Shown: one piece after another, positions 36,986-45,060 of the stretch
Layout of the letters: every line of letters starts with the position of its first letter
Numbering within the stretch: position 1 is the stretch's first letter
Assembly (NCBI RefSeq): GCF_030540835.1
Contig: NZ_JAUOEK010000139.1
Coordinates: forward strand, 24,990 to 88,989
From: Flavivirga aquimarina
Lineage (GTDB): Bacteria; Bacteroidota; Bacteroidia; Flavobacteriales; Flavobacteriaceae
Direction of reading: 5' to 3'
DNA length: 64,000 nucleotides
Position numbers and translations under genes: made by a program
Notes under the pieces: model-generated
Database searches by the model: none
What the model was told of the DNA's origin: nothing
Seen by the model: the letters and a program-made list of their open reading frames with translations, nothing else

Positions 36986-37122
36986 TAATAACTCGTACCA
37001 ATTTGAGTATTTCTTTTAGTTTTCAACGAATTTATTATTCCACCTTTCGGCTTTGCTAGAGATAAACTTCAGTGAGAATCTAAAATATATAATTTTATTA
37101 AATTTTATATTTAAATTGCAGC

Positions 37123-37350
37123 ATGAATAATATTTATAAACCATTACTGTTTTTTCAAAAGCATGGTTATTATGTTTGTCAGCGTATAGCAGATAGGTTA
37201 GGTATTAGGGCCAAGGTGGTAAGAACATCATTTATGTATGTAACGTTTGTAACCGTTGGGTTTGGTTTTGCGCTGTATCTGTTCTTAGCTTTTTGGATGC
37301 GAATAAAAGATTTAGTCTATACTAAACGCTCATCTGTTTTCGATTTATAA
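37123..37350 (+). CDS. PspC-domain membrane protein
   Basis: A 75-residue protein with the PspC-like N-terminal part (KHGYYVCQRIADRLGIRAKVVRTSFMYVTFVTVGFG) and one or two membrane helices. PspC proteins take part in envelope-stress responses; this short stand-alone version in Flavobacteriaceae has no shown partner. The next gene, a K+ channel, starts 95 bases downstream. Confidence 0.78.
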   Translation: MNNIYKPLLFFQKHGYYVCQRIADRLGIRAKVVRTSFMYVTFVTVGFGFALYLFLAFWMRIKDLVYTKRSSVFDL

Positions 37351-37445
37351 TTTATAAAATAAATATAAAAATTAGAGCAACTAAACCAATTTTCTAATAT
37401 TATTGAATGAATTACATCTGCCCACCAAAAAAATAAAAACTACCA

Positions 37446-38465
37446 GTGAACCCACTTATAAAATTTTTTAGAACCAAAATATATACGGCTATATTTTTAT
37501 TAGTAGTTATTTTGCTAATAGGTGTTACAGGATATAAGATGTTATCAGGGTATTCTTGGGTAGATGCGCTTTATATGACCGTTATTACCATGACAACTGT
37601 TGGTTTTGGAGAAGTGGTCCCGCTTGATAACCAATCGAAAATTTTCACTATATTTTTAATCTTGGCAAGTGTGGTTATTGTAGGTTACGCCCTCTCAATA
37701 ATTACAGAGTATATTTTGAGTAAAAATGACATTGAAGAATTAAAACATAAAAAGATGCAAAAAAAGATAGAAAGTTACAAAGGTCATATTGTAATTTGTG
37801 GTTATGGCAGAAATGGGAGGCAAGCAGCCAGAAAACTTTTAGCTTACAACAAGCATTTTGTAGTTATTGAAAAGGATAAAGAGGTAGAAGAACGTATGCA
37901 AATTGATGGGACTCCTTATATTATTGGTAATGCCAACGAAGATGAAACACTTCTTCAAGCAGGAATAGATAGGGCTTCCTGTTTAATATCGGCATTGCCT
38001 AATGATGCCGATAATTTATTCGTTGTACTTTCAACCAGACAGTTAAATAAATCTATAAATATTATAAGCCGAGCATCTTTAGAAACATCATATAATAAAT
38101 TAAAGTTGGCTGGAGCCAATAATGTTATTCTACCTGATAAAATTGGAGGAGATCACATGGCATCTTTAGTCGTTATTCCTGGCTTAATGGAGTTTGTGGA
38201 TAACCTTTCTATAGTTGGAAAATCAAATATTAATATAGAAGAAATCGCTATAGAAAAATTATATACTACAAAAGAAGTAAAAACTATTAAAGATTTAGAC
38301 CTTCGTAAAAAAACAGGATGTACCGTTATTGGTTATAAAGATGAGAAAGGCGAATATTTGGTAAATCCTGAGGCAGAACTGGAATTAGCATCAAATTCTA
38401 AGATTATTGTTTTAGGTAGGCCAGAACAGATTGAAGCACTCAATTCGACATACAATATAAATTAG
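37446..38465 (+). CDS. Potassium channel with RCK/TrkA-type NAD-binding domain
   Basis: A 339-residue protein with two membrane helices around a pore loop with selectivity filter TTVGFGE (50-56), typical of Kch/MthK-like channels. A cytosolic RCK_N Rossmann domain follows (IVICGYGRNGRQAA; acidic end VVIEKD) and then an RCK_C (TrkA-C) domain from about residue 250. It would gate K+ flux in response to a bound ligand. The likely start is GTG at 37446. Confidence 0.92.
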   Translation: MNPLIKFFRTKIYTAIFLLVVILLIGVTGYKMLSGYSWVDALYMTVITMTTVGFGEVVPLDNQSKIFTIFLILASVVIVGYALSIITEYILSKNDIEELKHKKMQKKIESYKGHIVICGYGRNGRQAARKLLAYNKHFVVIEKDKEVEERMQIDGTPYIIGNANEDETLLQAGIDRASCLISALPNDADNLFVVLSTRQLNKSINIISRASLETSYNKLKLAGANNVILPDKIGGDHMASLVVIPGLMEFVDNLSIVGKSNINIEEIAIEKLYTTKEVKTIKDLDLRKKTGCTVIGYKDEKGEYLVNPEAELELASNSKIIVLGRPEQIEALNSTYNIN

Positions 38466-38573
38466 GGAATTTTTGATTTTAACAAGCATTGTTTTAAAAA
38501 ATCATTTTTTTTTAGCATCTTGCTAGCTTTTAATACGAATTTTTCAATAAAATTAATTTAATACGATTTCCTT

Positions 38574-40166
38574 ATGAAGAAATTTCTTCTTTCAATAGTT
38601 ACTTTAATATTACCATTTTTAACATTTGCACAAGAGGCCACCGAAAAAGGTGTTGATCAAATAATCGATGAAAAGTTTGGAGATGCAACAGGGTGGTTTG
38701 TGAGTTTTATTTTTTATCAAATAGATTTTGGTAACGATATTAAGGTGTTTTGGGTGTTATTTCCTTTAATTATAGGAGCAACATATTTCACATTTTATTT
38801 TAAGCTAATAAACTTTAGAGGTTTTTTTACCTCGGTTAATATTGTAAGAGGAAAATACGATGATATTGACCACCATGAGTCTCTAATAGCAGCTGGCGAT
38901 TCTACACCAGGTGGAGATGCTATTGAAACTATAGCGATTGAAGGGCACGAAGGAGAGGTATCGCACTTTCAAGCATTAACAGCAGCGCTATCTGCCACGG
39001 TAGGCCTAGGTAATATTGCAGGTGTGGCCATTGCTGTTTCTATTGGAGGGGCAGGAGCTACGTTTTGGATGATTGTTGCAGGTCTATTAGGAATGGCGTC
39101 AAAATTCGTAGAATGTACACTAGGGGTTAAGTACAGAGACATCTCTGAAGAAGGGGTTGTTTATGGAGGTCCAATGTATTACTTGACTAAAGGGTTAAAA
39201 TCTAAAGGATTTACAGTACTAGGTAAAGTGTTAGCAGTATTGTTTGCCATATTTGTAATTGGCGGTTCATTTGGAGGAGGAAATATGTTCCAAGCTAATC
39301 AAGCGTTTCAATTAGTAGAAAATATAACAGGTGGAAATGAATCATTTTTACATGGAAGAGGTTGGTTGTTTGGACTTGTAATGGCCGTTCTAGTAGGTAT
39401 AGTGATAATAGGCGGTATTAAAAAAATAGCAAAAGTTACAGATAAAATAGTTCCTTTTATGGTGGTAATTTATGTGGCAGCTTCGCTATTTGTAATATTT
39501 GCTAATTTTAATATGATTGGTGATGCATTTGTTCAAATATTTAATGGAGCATTTAGTCCAGAGGGTGTTGCAGGTGGAGCTATGGGAGTATTAGTTCAAG
39601 GGTTTAGAAGAGCAGCATTTTCAAATGAAGCGGGAGTTGGATCAGCGTCAATTGCACATTCAGCCGTAAAAACTAAATATCCAGCAAGTGAAGGGATGGT
39701 TGCTTTGTTAGAACCATTTATTGATACAGTGGTAGTTTGTACCATGACAGCGTTAGTATTAATTATTACAGGAAACGTAACCGCAGAAAATGCCTCTTTA
39801 AATGATGCGCAAGCTATTTTGTTAACCTCAGGAGCTTTCGAATCAGCAATTTCATGGTTCCCATATGTACTAACTATAGCAGTTGTTTTATTTGCATTTA
39901 GTACTATGATTTCTTGGTCGTATTACGGTTTTCAAGGATGGGCATATTTATTTGGAAGAACTAAAAAAACAGAGTACACATATAAATTATTATTTTGTGT
40001 GTTTGTAGTAGTTGGATCAGCTGCAAGTTTAGGTTCGGTAATAGGATTTTCTGATGCTATGATATTTGCCATGATGGTTCCAAATATGGTCGGTTTAGTT
40101 ATTCTAGCTCCAAAAGTTAGAGATGAACTAAATAAATATTTGAGTGCTATAAAATCTAAGAAATAA
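38574..40166 (+). CDS. Alanine/glycine:cation symporter (AGCS family)
   Basis: A 530-residue transporter with about eleven helices. Family landmarks include FQALTAALSATVGLGNIAGVA, GGPMYYLTKG, RAAFSNEAGVGSASIAHSAVKT and SWSYYGFQGWAYLFG. It would import alanine or glycine with Na+. Unlike most members it begins with what looks like a cleavable signal peptide (MKKFLLSIVTLILPFLTFAQ), followed by a 30-residue periplasmic segment before the first family helix. Confidence 0.92.
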   Translation: MKKFLLSIVTLILPFLTFAQEATEKGVDQIIDEKFGDATGWFVSFIFYQIDFGNDIKVFWVLFPLIIGATYFTFYFKLINFRGFFTSVNIVRGKYDDIDHHESLIAAGDSTPGGDAIETIAIEGHEGEVSHFQALTAALSATVGLGNIAGVAIAVSIGGAGATFWMIVAGLLGMASKFVECTLGVKYRDISEEGVVYGGPMYYLTKGLKSKGFTVLGKVLAVLFAIFVIGGSFGGGNMFQANQAFQLVENITGGNESFLHGRGWLFGLVMAVLVGIVIIGGIKKIAKVTDKIVPFMVVIYVAASLFVIFANFNMIGDAFVQIFNGAFSPEGVAGGAMGVLVQGFRRAAFSNEAGVGSASIAHSAVKTKYPASEGMVALLEPFIDTVVVCTMTALVLIITGNVTAENASLNDAQAILLTSGAFESAISWFPYVLTIAVVLFAFSTMISWSYYGFQGWAYLFGRTKKTEYTYKLLFCVFVVVGSAASLGSVIGFSDAMIFAMMVPNMVGLVILAPKVRDELNKYLSAIKSKK

Positions 40167-40185
40167 TAATTTTTTTATCATAAAA

Positions 40186-41070
40186 ATGAAATCCCATTTC
40201 ACGTTTTCTAAAGAACAGCGAAATGGGATTCTTTTATTATTAATACTCATTATAGGCTTGCAATGCCTTTACTTTTTTGTTGTCCCAATAACTATCGGGG
40301 TTTCTTCTGAAGATATTGCAGTCAATAAAGAAGAACTTGCTAAGTTTAATAAAGAGATAGATTCACTTAGGTTGGTGCAATTAGAACAAAGAAAACCTAA
40401 AATACATCCTTTTAACCCCAATTATATAACAGATTTTAAAGGAGCATCTTTAGGAATGTCTAATAAGGAAATTGATAGATTACTTGCTTTTAGAAAAGAA
40501 AACAATTGGATTAATTCAACAAAGCAATTTCAAGAAGTAACTAAAGTATCGGATTCATTTTTAAATCAAATATCTCCATATTTTAAATTTCCGGAATGGG
40601 TAAATAAGCCAAAAGTAAAACAAGTATCGGCTTTTAGTTATGGCAAAACGTCGAAAACCTATGTAGAAAAACAAGACCTAAATAAAGCAACACCAAAACA
40701 ATTACAAAGTGTAAATGGTGTAGGAACAGTGTTTTCTGAACGTATTGTGAAATTTAGAAATAAATTTATAGGAGGTTTTATTGATGATATACAACTTCAA
40801 GATGTATATGGTTTAACACCAGAAATAATAGAAAAAATTACAAACCATTTCATAGTAAAGACACCAAGACAAATTCAGAAGATAAATATCAATAATGCGA
40901 CTGTAGATAACTTAGTAACCGTTCAACATATTGATTATGATTTAGCATATAATATAATAGAACAACGTAATTTGAGAGATGGATATAAATCTCTGGATGA
41001 ATTAATTAAAGTTAAAGACTTTCCAGTAAATAAAATCGATATAATTAAATTATATTTGTCCCTCGATTAA
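40186..41070 (+). CDS. Helix-hairpin-helix (ComEA-like) protein with N-terminal membrane anchor
   Basis: A 294-residue protein: one membrane helix (residues 13-33), a linker, then three helix-hairpin-helix units (about 95-130, 165-215 and 235-290). The middle one has DLNKATPKQLQSVNGVGTVFSERIVKFR, as in ComEA-type DNA-binding proteins. It may bind DNA outside the inner membrane. The segment just after the membrane helix (VPITIGV) is encoded by a copy of a palindromic intergenic repeat (40283-40300). The gene follows the symporter after 19 bases. Confidence 0.85.
   Translation: MKSHFTFSKEQRNGILLLLILIIGLQCLYFFVVPITIGVSSEDIAVNKEELAKFNKEIDSLRLVQLEQRKPKIHPFNPNYITDFKGASLGMSNKEIDRLLAFRKENNWINSTKQFQEVTKVSDSFLNQISPYFKFPEWVNKPKVKQVSAFSYGKTSKTYVEKQDLNKATPKQLQSVNGVGTVFSERIVKFRNKFIGGFIDDIQLQDVYGLTPEIIEKITNHFIVKTPRQIQKININNATVDNLVTVQHIDYDLAYNIIEQRNLRDGYKSLDELIKVKDFPVNKIDIIKLYLSLD
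40283..40300. repeat. Palindromic repeat copy inside a coding region
   Basis: TCCCAATAACTATCGGGG differs at two positions from the reverse complement of the perfect palindrome TCCCGATAGTTATCGGGA at 46327-46344. It is read in frame as VPITIGV within the ComEA-like gene. Confidence 0.55.
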
Positions 41071-41191
41071 AAAAACAGCAGTGTTTATAAAATGAGTATT
41101 AGCTTAGAAACTGACTTTAGAAAAGAAAAAGTTAATTACAGAAAACACCAGCTGGCATGTCTAACCAACAAATATTAATAAACTTAAATAG

Positions 41192-42361
41192 ATGAATAAT
41201 ATGTACTTCACCGAAGAACATAATCTTTTTAGAAAAAGCCTTCAAGATTTTTTAAAAAAAGAAGTAGTTCCTAACATAGAAAAATGGGAAAAAACAGGAA
41301 CTATAGATAGATTTATTTGGAAAAAGTTTGGTGAGATGGGCTTTTTTGGTATTAATTACCCGGAGGCTTATGGAGGAATGAATCTAGATTTATTCTATAC
41401 AGTAATACTTTTAGAAGAACTTCAAAAAATAAATTCAGGTGGATTTGCAGCAGCAATTTGGGCACATGCTTATTTAGCAATGACGCATTTAACAGCAGAA
41501 GGAGATGAAGCCATTAAGCAAAAATATTTAGTGCCAAGTATTTCTGGAGATAAAATAGGATGTCTATGTATTACAGAACCTTTTGGGGGCAGTGATGTGG
41601 CAGGCATGCGAACAACAGCAGTGAAAGATGGCGATCATTATATTATTAACGGATCCAAAACATTTATTACAAATGGGGTTTACAGTGATTATTTAGTTAT
41701 CGCTGCAAAAACAAACCCAGAATTAGGTAATAAAGGTATTAGCATATTTGTAATAGACAGAGAGACAAAAGGAGTTTCTGCAACTAAATTAGATAAGTTA
41801 GGTTGGAGAGCATCAGATACAGGGGAAATAGCATTCGATAATGTAAAAATACCTGCAACTAATTTAATGGGAGAGGAAAATAAAGGATTTGCATATATAT
41901 TGCAGCATTTCTCTTTAGAGCGTTTAGTTATGGGAGTTAATGCCCATGCACGTGCGGAATATGCATTAGAGTATGCATTGCAATACATGTCAGAGCGCCA
42001 AGCTTTTGGTAAATCAATAGATACATTTCAAGCATTAAGACATAACATTGCCGATCTGTACACCGAAATGGAAATATGTAAAGAATACAATTATTCGGTT
42101 GCCTATAAATTAAACAAAGGCGAGTATGTAGTTAAAGAAGCGTCCATGTCTAAATTAAAGTCAACAAAAATGGCAGATGATGTTATTTATCAGTGTCTTC
42201 AGTTTTTAGGGGGCTATGGCTATATGGAAGAGTACCCAATGGCAAGACTTTTAAGAGATAGTAGATTAGGGCCAATTGGAGGTGGCACTTCAGAAATCCT
42301 TCGTGAGATTATCGCAAAAATAATAATAGATAAAAAGGAATATAAGCCTGTGTGTGGCTAA
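41192..42361 (+). CDS. Acyl-CoA dehydrogenase
   Basis: The 389-residue flavoenzyme oxidises acyl-CoA to trans-2-enoyl-CoA, passing electrons to ETF. The N-terminal helical domain, the middle beta domain with CITEPFGGSDVAGMRT and SKTFITNG, and the C-terminal domain with QAFGKSIDTFQALRHNIAD, QFLGGYGYMEEYPMARLLRDSR and IGGGTSEILREIIAK are complete. Chain-length preference cannot be told. The last 55 bases of the gene are repeated 89 bases downstream, after the stop codon. Confidence 0.93.
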   Translation: MNNMYFTEEHNLFRKSLQDFLKKEVVPNIEKWEKTGTIDRFIWKKFGEMGFFGINYPEAYGGMNLDLFYTVILLEELQKINSGGFAAAIWAHAYLAMTHLTAEGDEAIKQKYLVPSISGDKIGCLCITEPFGGSDVAGMRTTAVKDGDHYIINGSKTFITNGVYSDYLVIAAKTNPELGNKGISIFVIDRETKGVSATKLDKLGWRASDTGEIAFDNVKIPATNLMGEENKGFAYILQHFSLERLVMGVNAHARAEYALEYALQYMSERQAFGKSIDTFQALRHNIADLYTEMEICKEYNYSVAYKLNKGEYVVKEASMSKLKSTKMADDVIYQCLQFLGGYGYMEEYPMARLLRDSRLGPIGGGTSEILREIIAKIIIDKKEYKPVCG

Positions 42362-42458
42362 TTAGTCTATTAATATTTTTTCGAAAATCACAAAAGATTA
42401 TCGCAAAAATAATAATAGATAAAAAGGAATATAAGCCTGTATGTGGCTAATTAGTTTA
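42307..42458. repeat. Direct repeat of the 3' end of the acyl-CoA dehydrogenase gene
   Basis: Bases 42307-42366, covering the last 18 codons and the stop, recur at 42396-42455 with one mismatch (G to A). The period is 89 bases and the 29-base spacer is AT-rich. The second copy has no start codon and is not translated in a meaningful frame. Confidence 0.85.
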
Positions 42459-42516
42459 AGTTTTTTAAAATTTAAAAAAAATCATAATTCGTAATTCGTA
42501 ATTCCAAAATAGTATT

Positions 42517-42545
42517 TATATTTGCATCCCGTTAAATATCGGGAC
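42517..42545 (+). promoter_or_regulatory. rpsU promoter -7 element and leader hairpin
   Basis: TATATTTG (42517-42524) fits TAnnTTTG. It is followed by CA and then TCCCG-TTAAATAT-CGGGA (42528-42545), a 5-base-pair hairpin that would form the very 5' end of the transcript. A similar arrangement is seen at the tRNA/tuf promoter (44160 onwards). Confidence 0.6.
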
Positions 42546-42577
42546 AGAAAATTTAAAAGAGAGGAGGTTAAGACACT

Positions 42578-42772
42578 ATGTTAATAATACCAATAAAAGA
42601 AGGAGAAAATATAGATAGAGCGTTAAAGCGTTTTAAGAGAAAGTTTGATAAAACTGGAACTAAACGTCAGTTACAAACACGTAAGCAGTTTAATAAACCT
42701 TCAGTAGTACGTAGAGCACAGATTCAAAAAGCTCAGTACATACAAGGACTAAGAGATGCAGAAGATATTTAA
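42578..42772 (+). CDS. rpsU: 30S ribosomal protein S21
   Basis: A 64-residue basic protein with the S21 pattern: LIIPIKEGENIDRALKRFKRKFDKTGTKRQL and RKQFNKPSVVRRAQIQKAQY. S21 binds the 30S platform near the anti-Shine-Dalgarno region. In Bacteroidetes it helps to sequester that region. It has its own promoter and terminator and starts the rpsU-xerC-hpf group. Confidence 0.97.
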   Translation: MLIIPIKEGENIDRALKRFKRKFDKTGTKRQLQTRKQFNKPSVVRRAQIQKAQYIQGLRDAEDI

Positions 42773-42796
42773 TAGCTTCAAAATCAAAATAAATTA

Positions 42797-42825
42797 AAAT
42801 CCCACTTAAAAGTGGGATTTTTTTT
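42797..42825 (+). terminator. Intrinsic terminator of rpsU
   Basis: Stem AAATCCCACTT-AAA-AGTGGGATTT followed by a run of Ts, 25 bases after the rpsU stop codon. Confidence 0.85.
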
Positions 42826-42888
42826 GTGCTCAATTCAAATAACAATAAAACTTCGTACTTTGTAACTTGATACAAGTAAACATTAAAG

Positions 42889-43779
42889 ATGCCGTTAAAA
42901 CCATTTATAGACTATTTACTGCTTGAAAAAAACTACTCAGCACTAACAGTCAATGCATACCAAAAAGATTTAGAAGCATTTTCAGAGTTTATAAAAAAAG
43001 AATATGACACAGAGATTATAAAGCATGTGAATTATTCGCAAATTAGAAGTTGGATAGTTTCTATGGTGGAAAAGGGATTATCAAATAGAAGTATCAATAG
43101 AAAAATATCTGCGTTAAATACCTATTATAGATTTCTTTTAAAAATAGAAGATATAAGTCAGAACCCACTATCCAAACATAAAGCCTTAAAAACGAGTAAA
43201 AAAATTCAAGTACCATTTTCAGAAATAGAAATAACAGCAGTTTTAGACGATTTAAATTTTGATGATGATTTCGAAAGCATTCGTAATAAATTAATTATAG
43301 AACTTTTCTATTCAACAGGAATTAGAAGGATAGAATTAGTAGAGTTAAATTTAGGAAGTATAGATATCCATAATAAAACGTTAAAGGTTTTAGGGAAGAG
43401 AAATAAAGAACGTATTATTCCGTTATTAGATTCAGTAGTAAAAACAATAAGTAAGTATTTGGTTTCAAGAAATAAATTAGACAGTATTACAGATGTTAAT
43501 AGTCTTTTTTTAACGAAAAAAGGACTTAAAATTTATGAAACACTTGTTTACAGAATAATAAAAGAGTATTTTAGTAAAGCATCAACAAAAGTAAAAAAGA
43601 GTCCGCATATTTTACGACACTCTTTTGCAACACATTTACTAAACCAAGGTGCCGATTTGAATGCTGTTAAAGAACTTTTAGGACACTCAAGTTTAGCTGC
43701 TACTCAAGTTTATACACATAATAGTATAGCTGAATTAAAAAAAGTGCATGTAGAAGCACACCCTAGAAGTAAAAAATAG
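42889..43779 (+). CDS. xerC: Xer-type tyrosine recombinase
   Basis: The 296-residue protein has an N-terminal SAM-like core-binding domain (1-95) and a catalytic domain with all six conserved residues: R146, K170, H240, R243, H266 and Y275 (HILRHSFATHLL and LLGHSSLAATQVYTH). XerC/XerD resolve chromosome dimers at dif. The location between rpsU and hpf is a normal core-genome position in Flavobacteriaceae, so it is not taken as a phage integrase. XerC versus XerD cannot be decided from the window. Confidence 0.87.
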   Translation: MPLKPFIDYLLLEKNYSALTVNAYQKDLEAFSEFIKKEYDTEIIKHVNYSQIRSWIVSMVEKGLSNRSINRKISALNTYYRFLLKIEDISQNPLSKHKALKTSKKIQVPFSEIEITAVLDDLNFDDDFESIRNKLIIELFYSTGIRRIELVELNLGSIDIHNKTLKVLGKRNKERIIPLLDSVVKTISKYLVSRNKLDSITDVNSLFLTKKGLKIYETLVYRIIKEYFSKASTKVKKSPHILRHSFATHLLNQGADLNAVKELLGHSSLAATQVYTHNSIAELKKVHVEAHPRSKK

Positions 43780-43814
43780 TATAGTATAAAGATTATTAAC
43801 CAAAAACCAAAAGA

Positions 43815-44117
43815 ATGAAAGTAAACACGCAATCAGTAAACTTTAATGCTGACCAAAAGTTAATTGATTTTATTCAAAAACGGATGGATAAATTAGATGT
43901 ATTTTATGATAAAGTTATTAAATCAGATGTTTATTTAAAACTAGAAAATACAAGTGAAAAGGAAAATAAAATATTTGAAGCGAGAGTAAGTGTTCCTGGA
44001 GATAGTTTTGTGGTAAAAAAACAATGTAAAAGCTTTGAAGAAGGAGCAGATGTAGCTGTATCATCGTTAGAAAGACAACTTAAAAAGAGAAAAGAAAAAT
44101 TAAGATCACATTTATAA
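43815..44117 (+). CDS. hpf: Ribosome hibernation-promoting factor (short form)
   Basis: A 100-residue protein of the HPF/RaiA family: MKVNTQSVNFNADQKLIDFIQKRMDKL, then EARVSVPGDSFVVKKQ and a C-terminal DVAVSSLERQLKKRKEKLR. It binds the decoding centre of idle ribosomes. It is the short form, lacking the C-terminal dimerisation domain. It lies 35 bases after xerC and just before the tRNA/tuf operon. Confidence 0.92.
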   Translation: MKVNTQSVNFNADQKLIDFIQKRMDKLDVFYDKVIKSDVYLKLENTSEKENKIFEARVSVPGDSFVVKKQCKSFEEGADVAVSSLERQLKKRKEKLRSHL

Positions 44118-44137
44118 CAAAAATTCTTAAAAAATGT

Positions 44138-44195
44138 TTTGATTAAAAAAATAAATCTATACATTTGCAGTCCGTTAGAAATAGCGGGCTTTTTT
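44138..44195 (+). promoter_or_regulatory. Promoter of the tRNA-tuf operon with leader hairpin
   Basis: TTTG (44138-44141), 18 bases, then TACATTTG (44160-44167) is a near-canonical Bacteroidetes promoter. It is followed by CA and CCG-TTAGAAATAG-CGGG, then seven Ts (44190-44196). The hairpin plus T-run looks like a short attenuator at the start of the transcript. Confidence 0.7.
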
Positions 44196-44217
44196 TATGC
44201 GCAAAAAGTATAAAAAA

Positions 44218-44291
44218 GCCGATGTAGCTCAGCTGGCTAGAGCAGCTGATTTGTAATCAGCAGGTCGTGGGTTCGAGTCCCTCCATCGGCT
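44218..44291 (+). tRNA. tRNA-Thr (anticodon TGT)
   Basis: Acceptor GCCGATG pairs with CATCGGC; the discriminator is T. The anticodon stem GCTGA/TCAGC encloses loop TTTGTAA, giving TGT. CCA is not encoded. The 3' 17 bases of the tRNA plus 9 bases beyond are repeated 116 bases downstream. Confidence 0.95.
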
Positions 44292-44416
44292 CTTGAAATT
44301 TTGAAAAGAGTATCAGGTAATTAACTTGAGTTTTGTTTTTAAAACAACGGTTAATCGGGGCGAGAAGTTTATCCTGAGCGTAGTCGAAGGGAGTCCCTCC
44401 ATCGGCTCTTGAAATT
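44275..44416. repeat. Duplication of the tRNA-Thr 3' end around a 90-base insert
   Basis: The 26 bases at 44275-44300 (GAGTCCCTCCATCGGCT plus CTTGAAATT) recur exactly at 44391-44416. The 90 bases in between end with GCGAGAAGTTTAT and then CTGAGCGTAGTCGAAG (44375-44390 region). Without the 116-base insert, tRNA-Thr would be followed at once by an ATTCCTGT palindrome, like the other tRNAs in the cluster. Confidence 0.85.
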
Positions 44417-44433
44417 CCTGTGAAGGCAGGGAT
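44414..44433. repeat. Inter-tRNA palindrome 1
   Basis: ATTCCTGT-GAAG-GCAGGGAT, one wobble pair and one mismatch, directly after the duplicated tRNA-Thr end. Confidence 0.6.
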
Positions 44434-44498
44434 CTTCAGATAGAAAATTAATATCTGTTTGAAGGAAGTTCTTTTAAAAAAGTGAAATAAGTTTAATT

Positions 44499-44580
<82 letters not shown>

Positions 44581-44586
44581 CAAAGA

Positions 44587-44606
44587 ATTTCTGTGAAAAC
44601 AGGAAT
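44587..44606. repeat. Inter-tRNA palindrome 2
   Basis: ATTTCTGT-GAAA-ACAGGAAT lies 6 bases after tRNA-Tyr; a worn copy of the same element. Confidence 0.5.
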
Positions 44607-44752
44607 CTCAAACTTGAAATTCCAAATAATAAAAGGGTTTTAGTTTGAATTGAAATATTGAAAATACCTTTTGAAGATTTTCAAGTCTTTAAATTGCAGG
44701 TTCCTTAATAATTGGAATTTGAAATTTAATATTTGAAACTTTTTGAAGAATT

Positions 44753-44825
44753 GCGAGAGTAGCTCAGTTGGTAGAGCGTCAGCCTTCCAAGCTGAATGTC
44801 GCCGGTTCGAACCCGGTCTCTCGCT
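44753..44825 (+). tRNA. tRNA-Gly (anticodon TCC)
   Basis: Acceptor GCGAGAG pairs with CTCTCGC; anticodon stem TCAGC/GCTGA encloses CTTCCAA, giving TCC. T-loop GTTCGAAC is standard. Confidence 0.95.
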
Positions 44826-44830
44826 CTAAA

Positions 44831-44850
44831 ATTCCTGCGGAGGCAGGAAT
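44831..44850. repeat. Inter-tRNA palindrome 3
   Basis: ATTCCTGC-GGAG-GCAGGAAT, a perfect 8-base-pair stem with a 4-base loop, 5 bases after tRNA-Gly. It is the cleanest copy in the window. Confidence 0.65.
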
Positions 44851-44914
44851 CTCTTCTTTTTAAAGACATCTTGTTTTTAGATGTATTATAAAGAATAGGG
44901 AATAAAAACTTTAC

Positions 44915-44986
44915 GCCGGTGTAGCTCAGGGGTAGAGCGTTTCCTTGGTAAGGAAGAGGTCACGAGTTCAAATCTCGTCATTGGCT
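44915..44986 (+). tRNA. tRNA-Thr (anticodon GGT)
   Basis: Acceptor GCCGGTG pairs with CATTGGC using two G.T pairs; anticodon loop TTGGTAA gives GGT. It lies 74 bases before tuf with no palindrome in that gap, unlike the other tRNA spacers. Confidence 0.94.
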
Positions 44987-45060
44987 CTAAGATATTAGAG
45001 TAAGTAAAAATAGAATACACTAATATTATTATATAACTAAGATTAAATTATTTAAAAAAC

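Noticed and set aside
42889..43779. Phage or island integrase acting on the nearby tRNA genes
   Set aside because: It matches Xer recombinases and sits in a core position between rpsU and hpf; no phage genes are present. Action on the tRNA repeats cannot be fully excluded.
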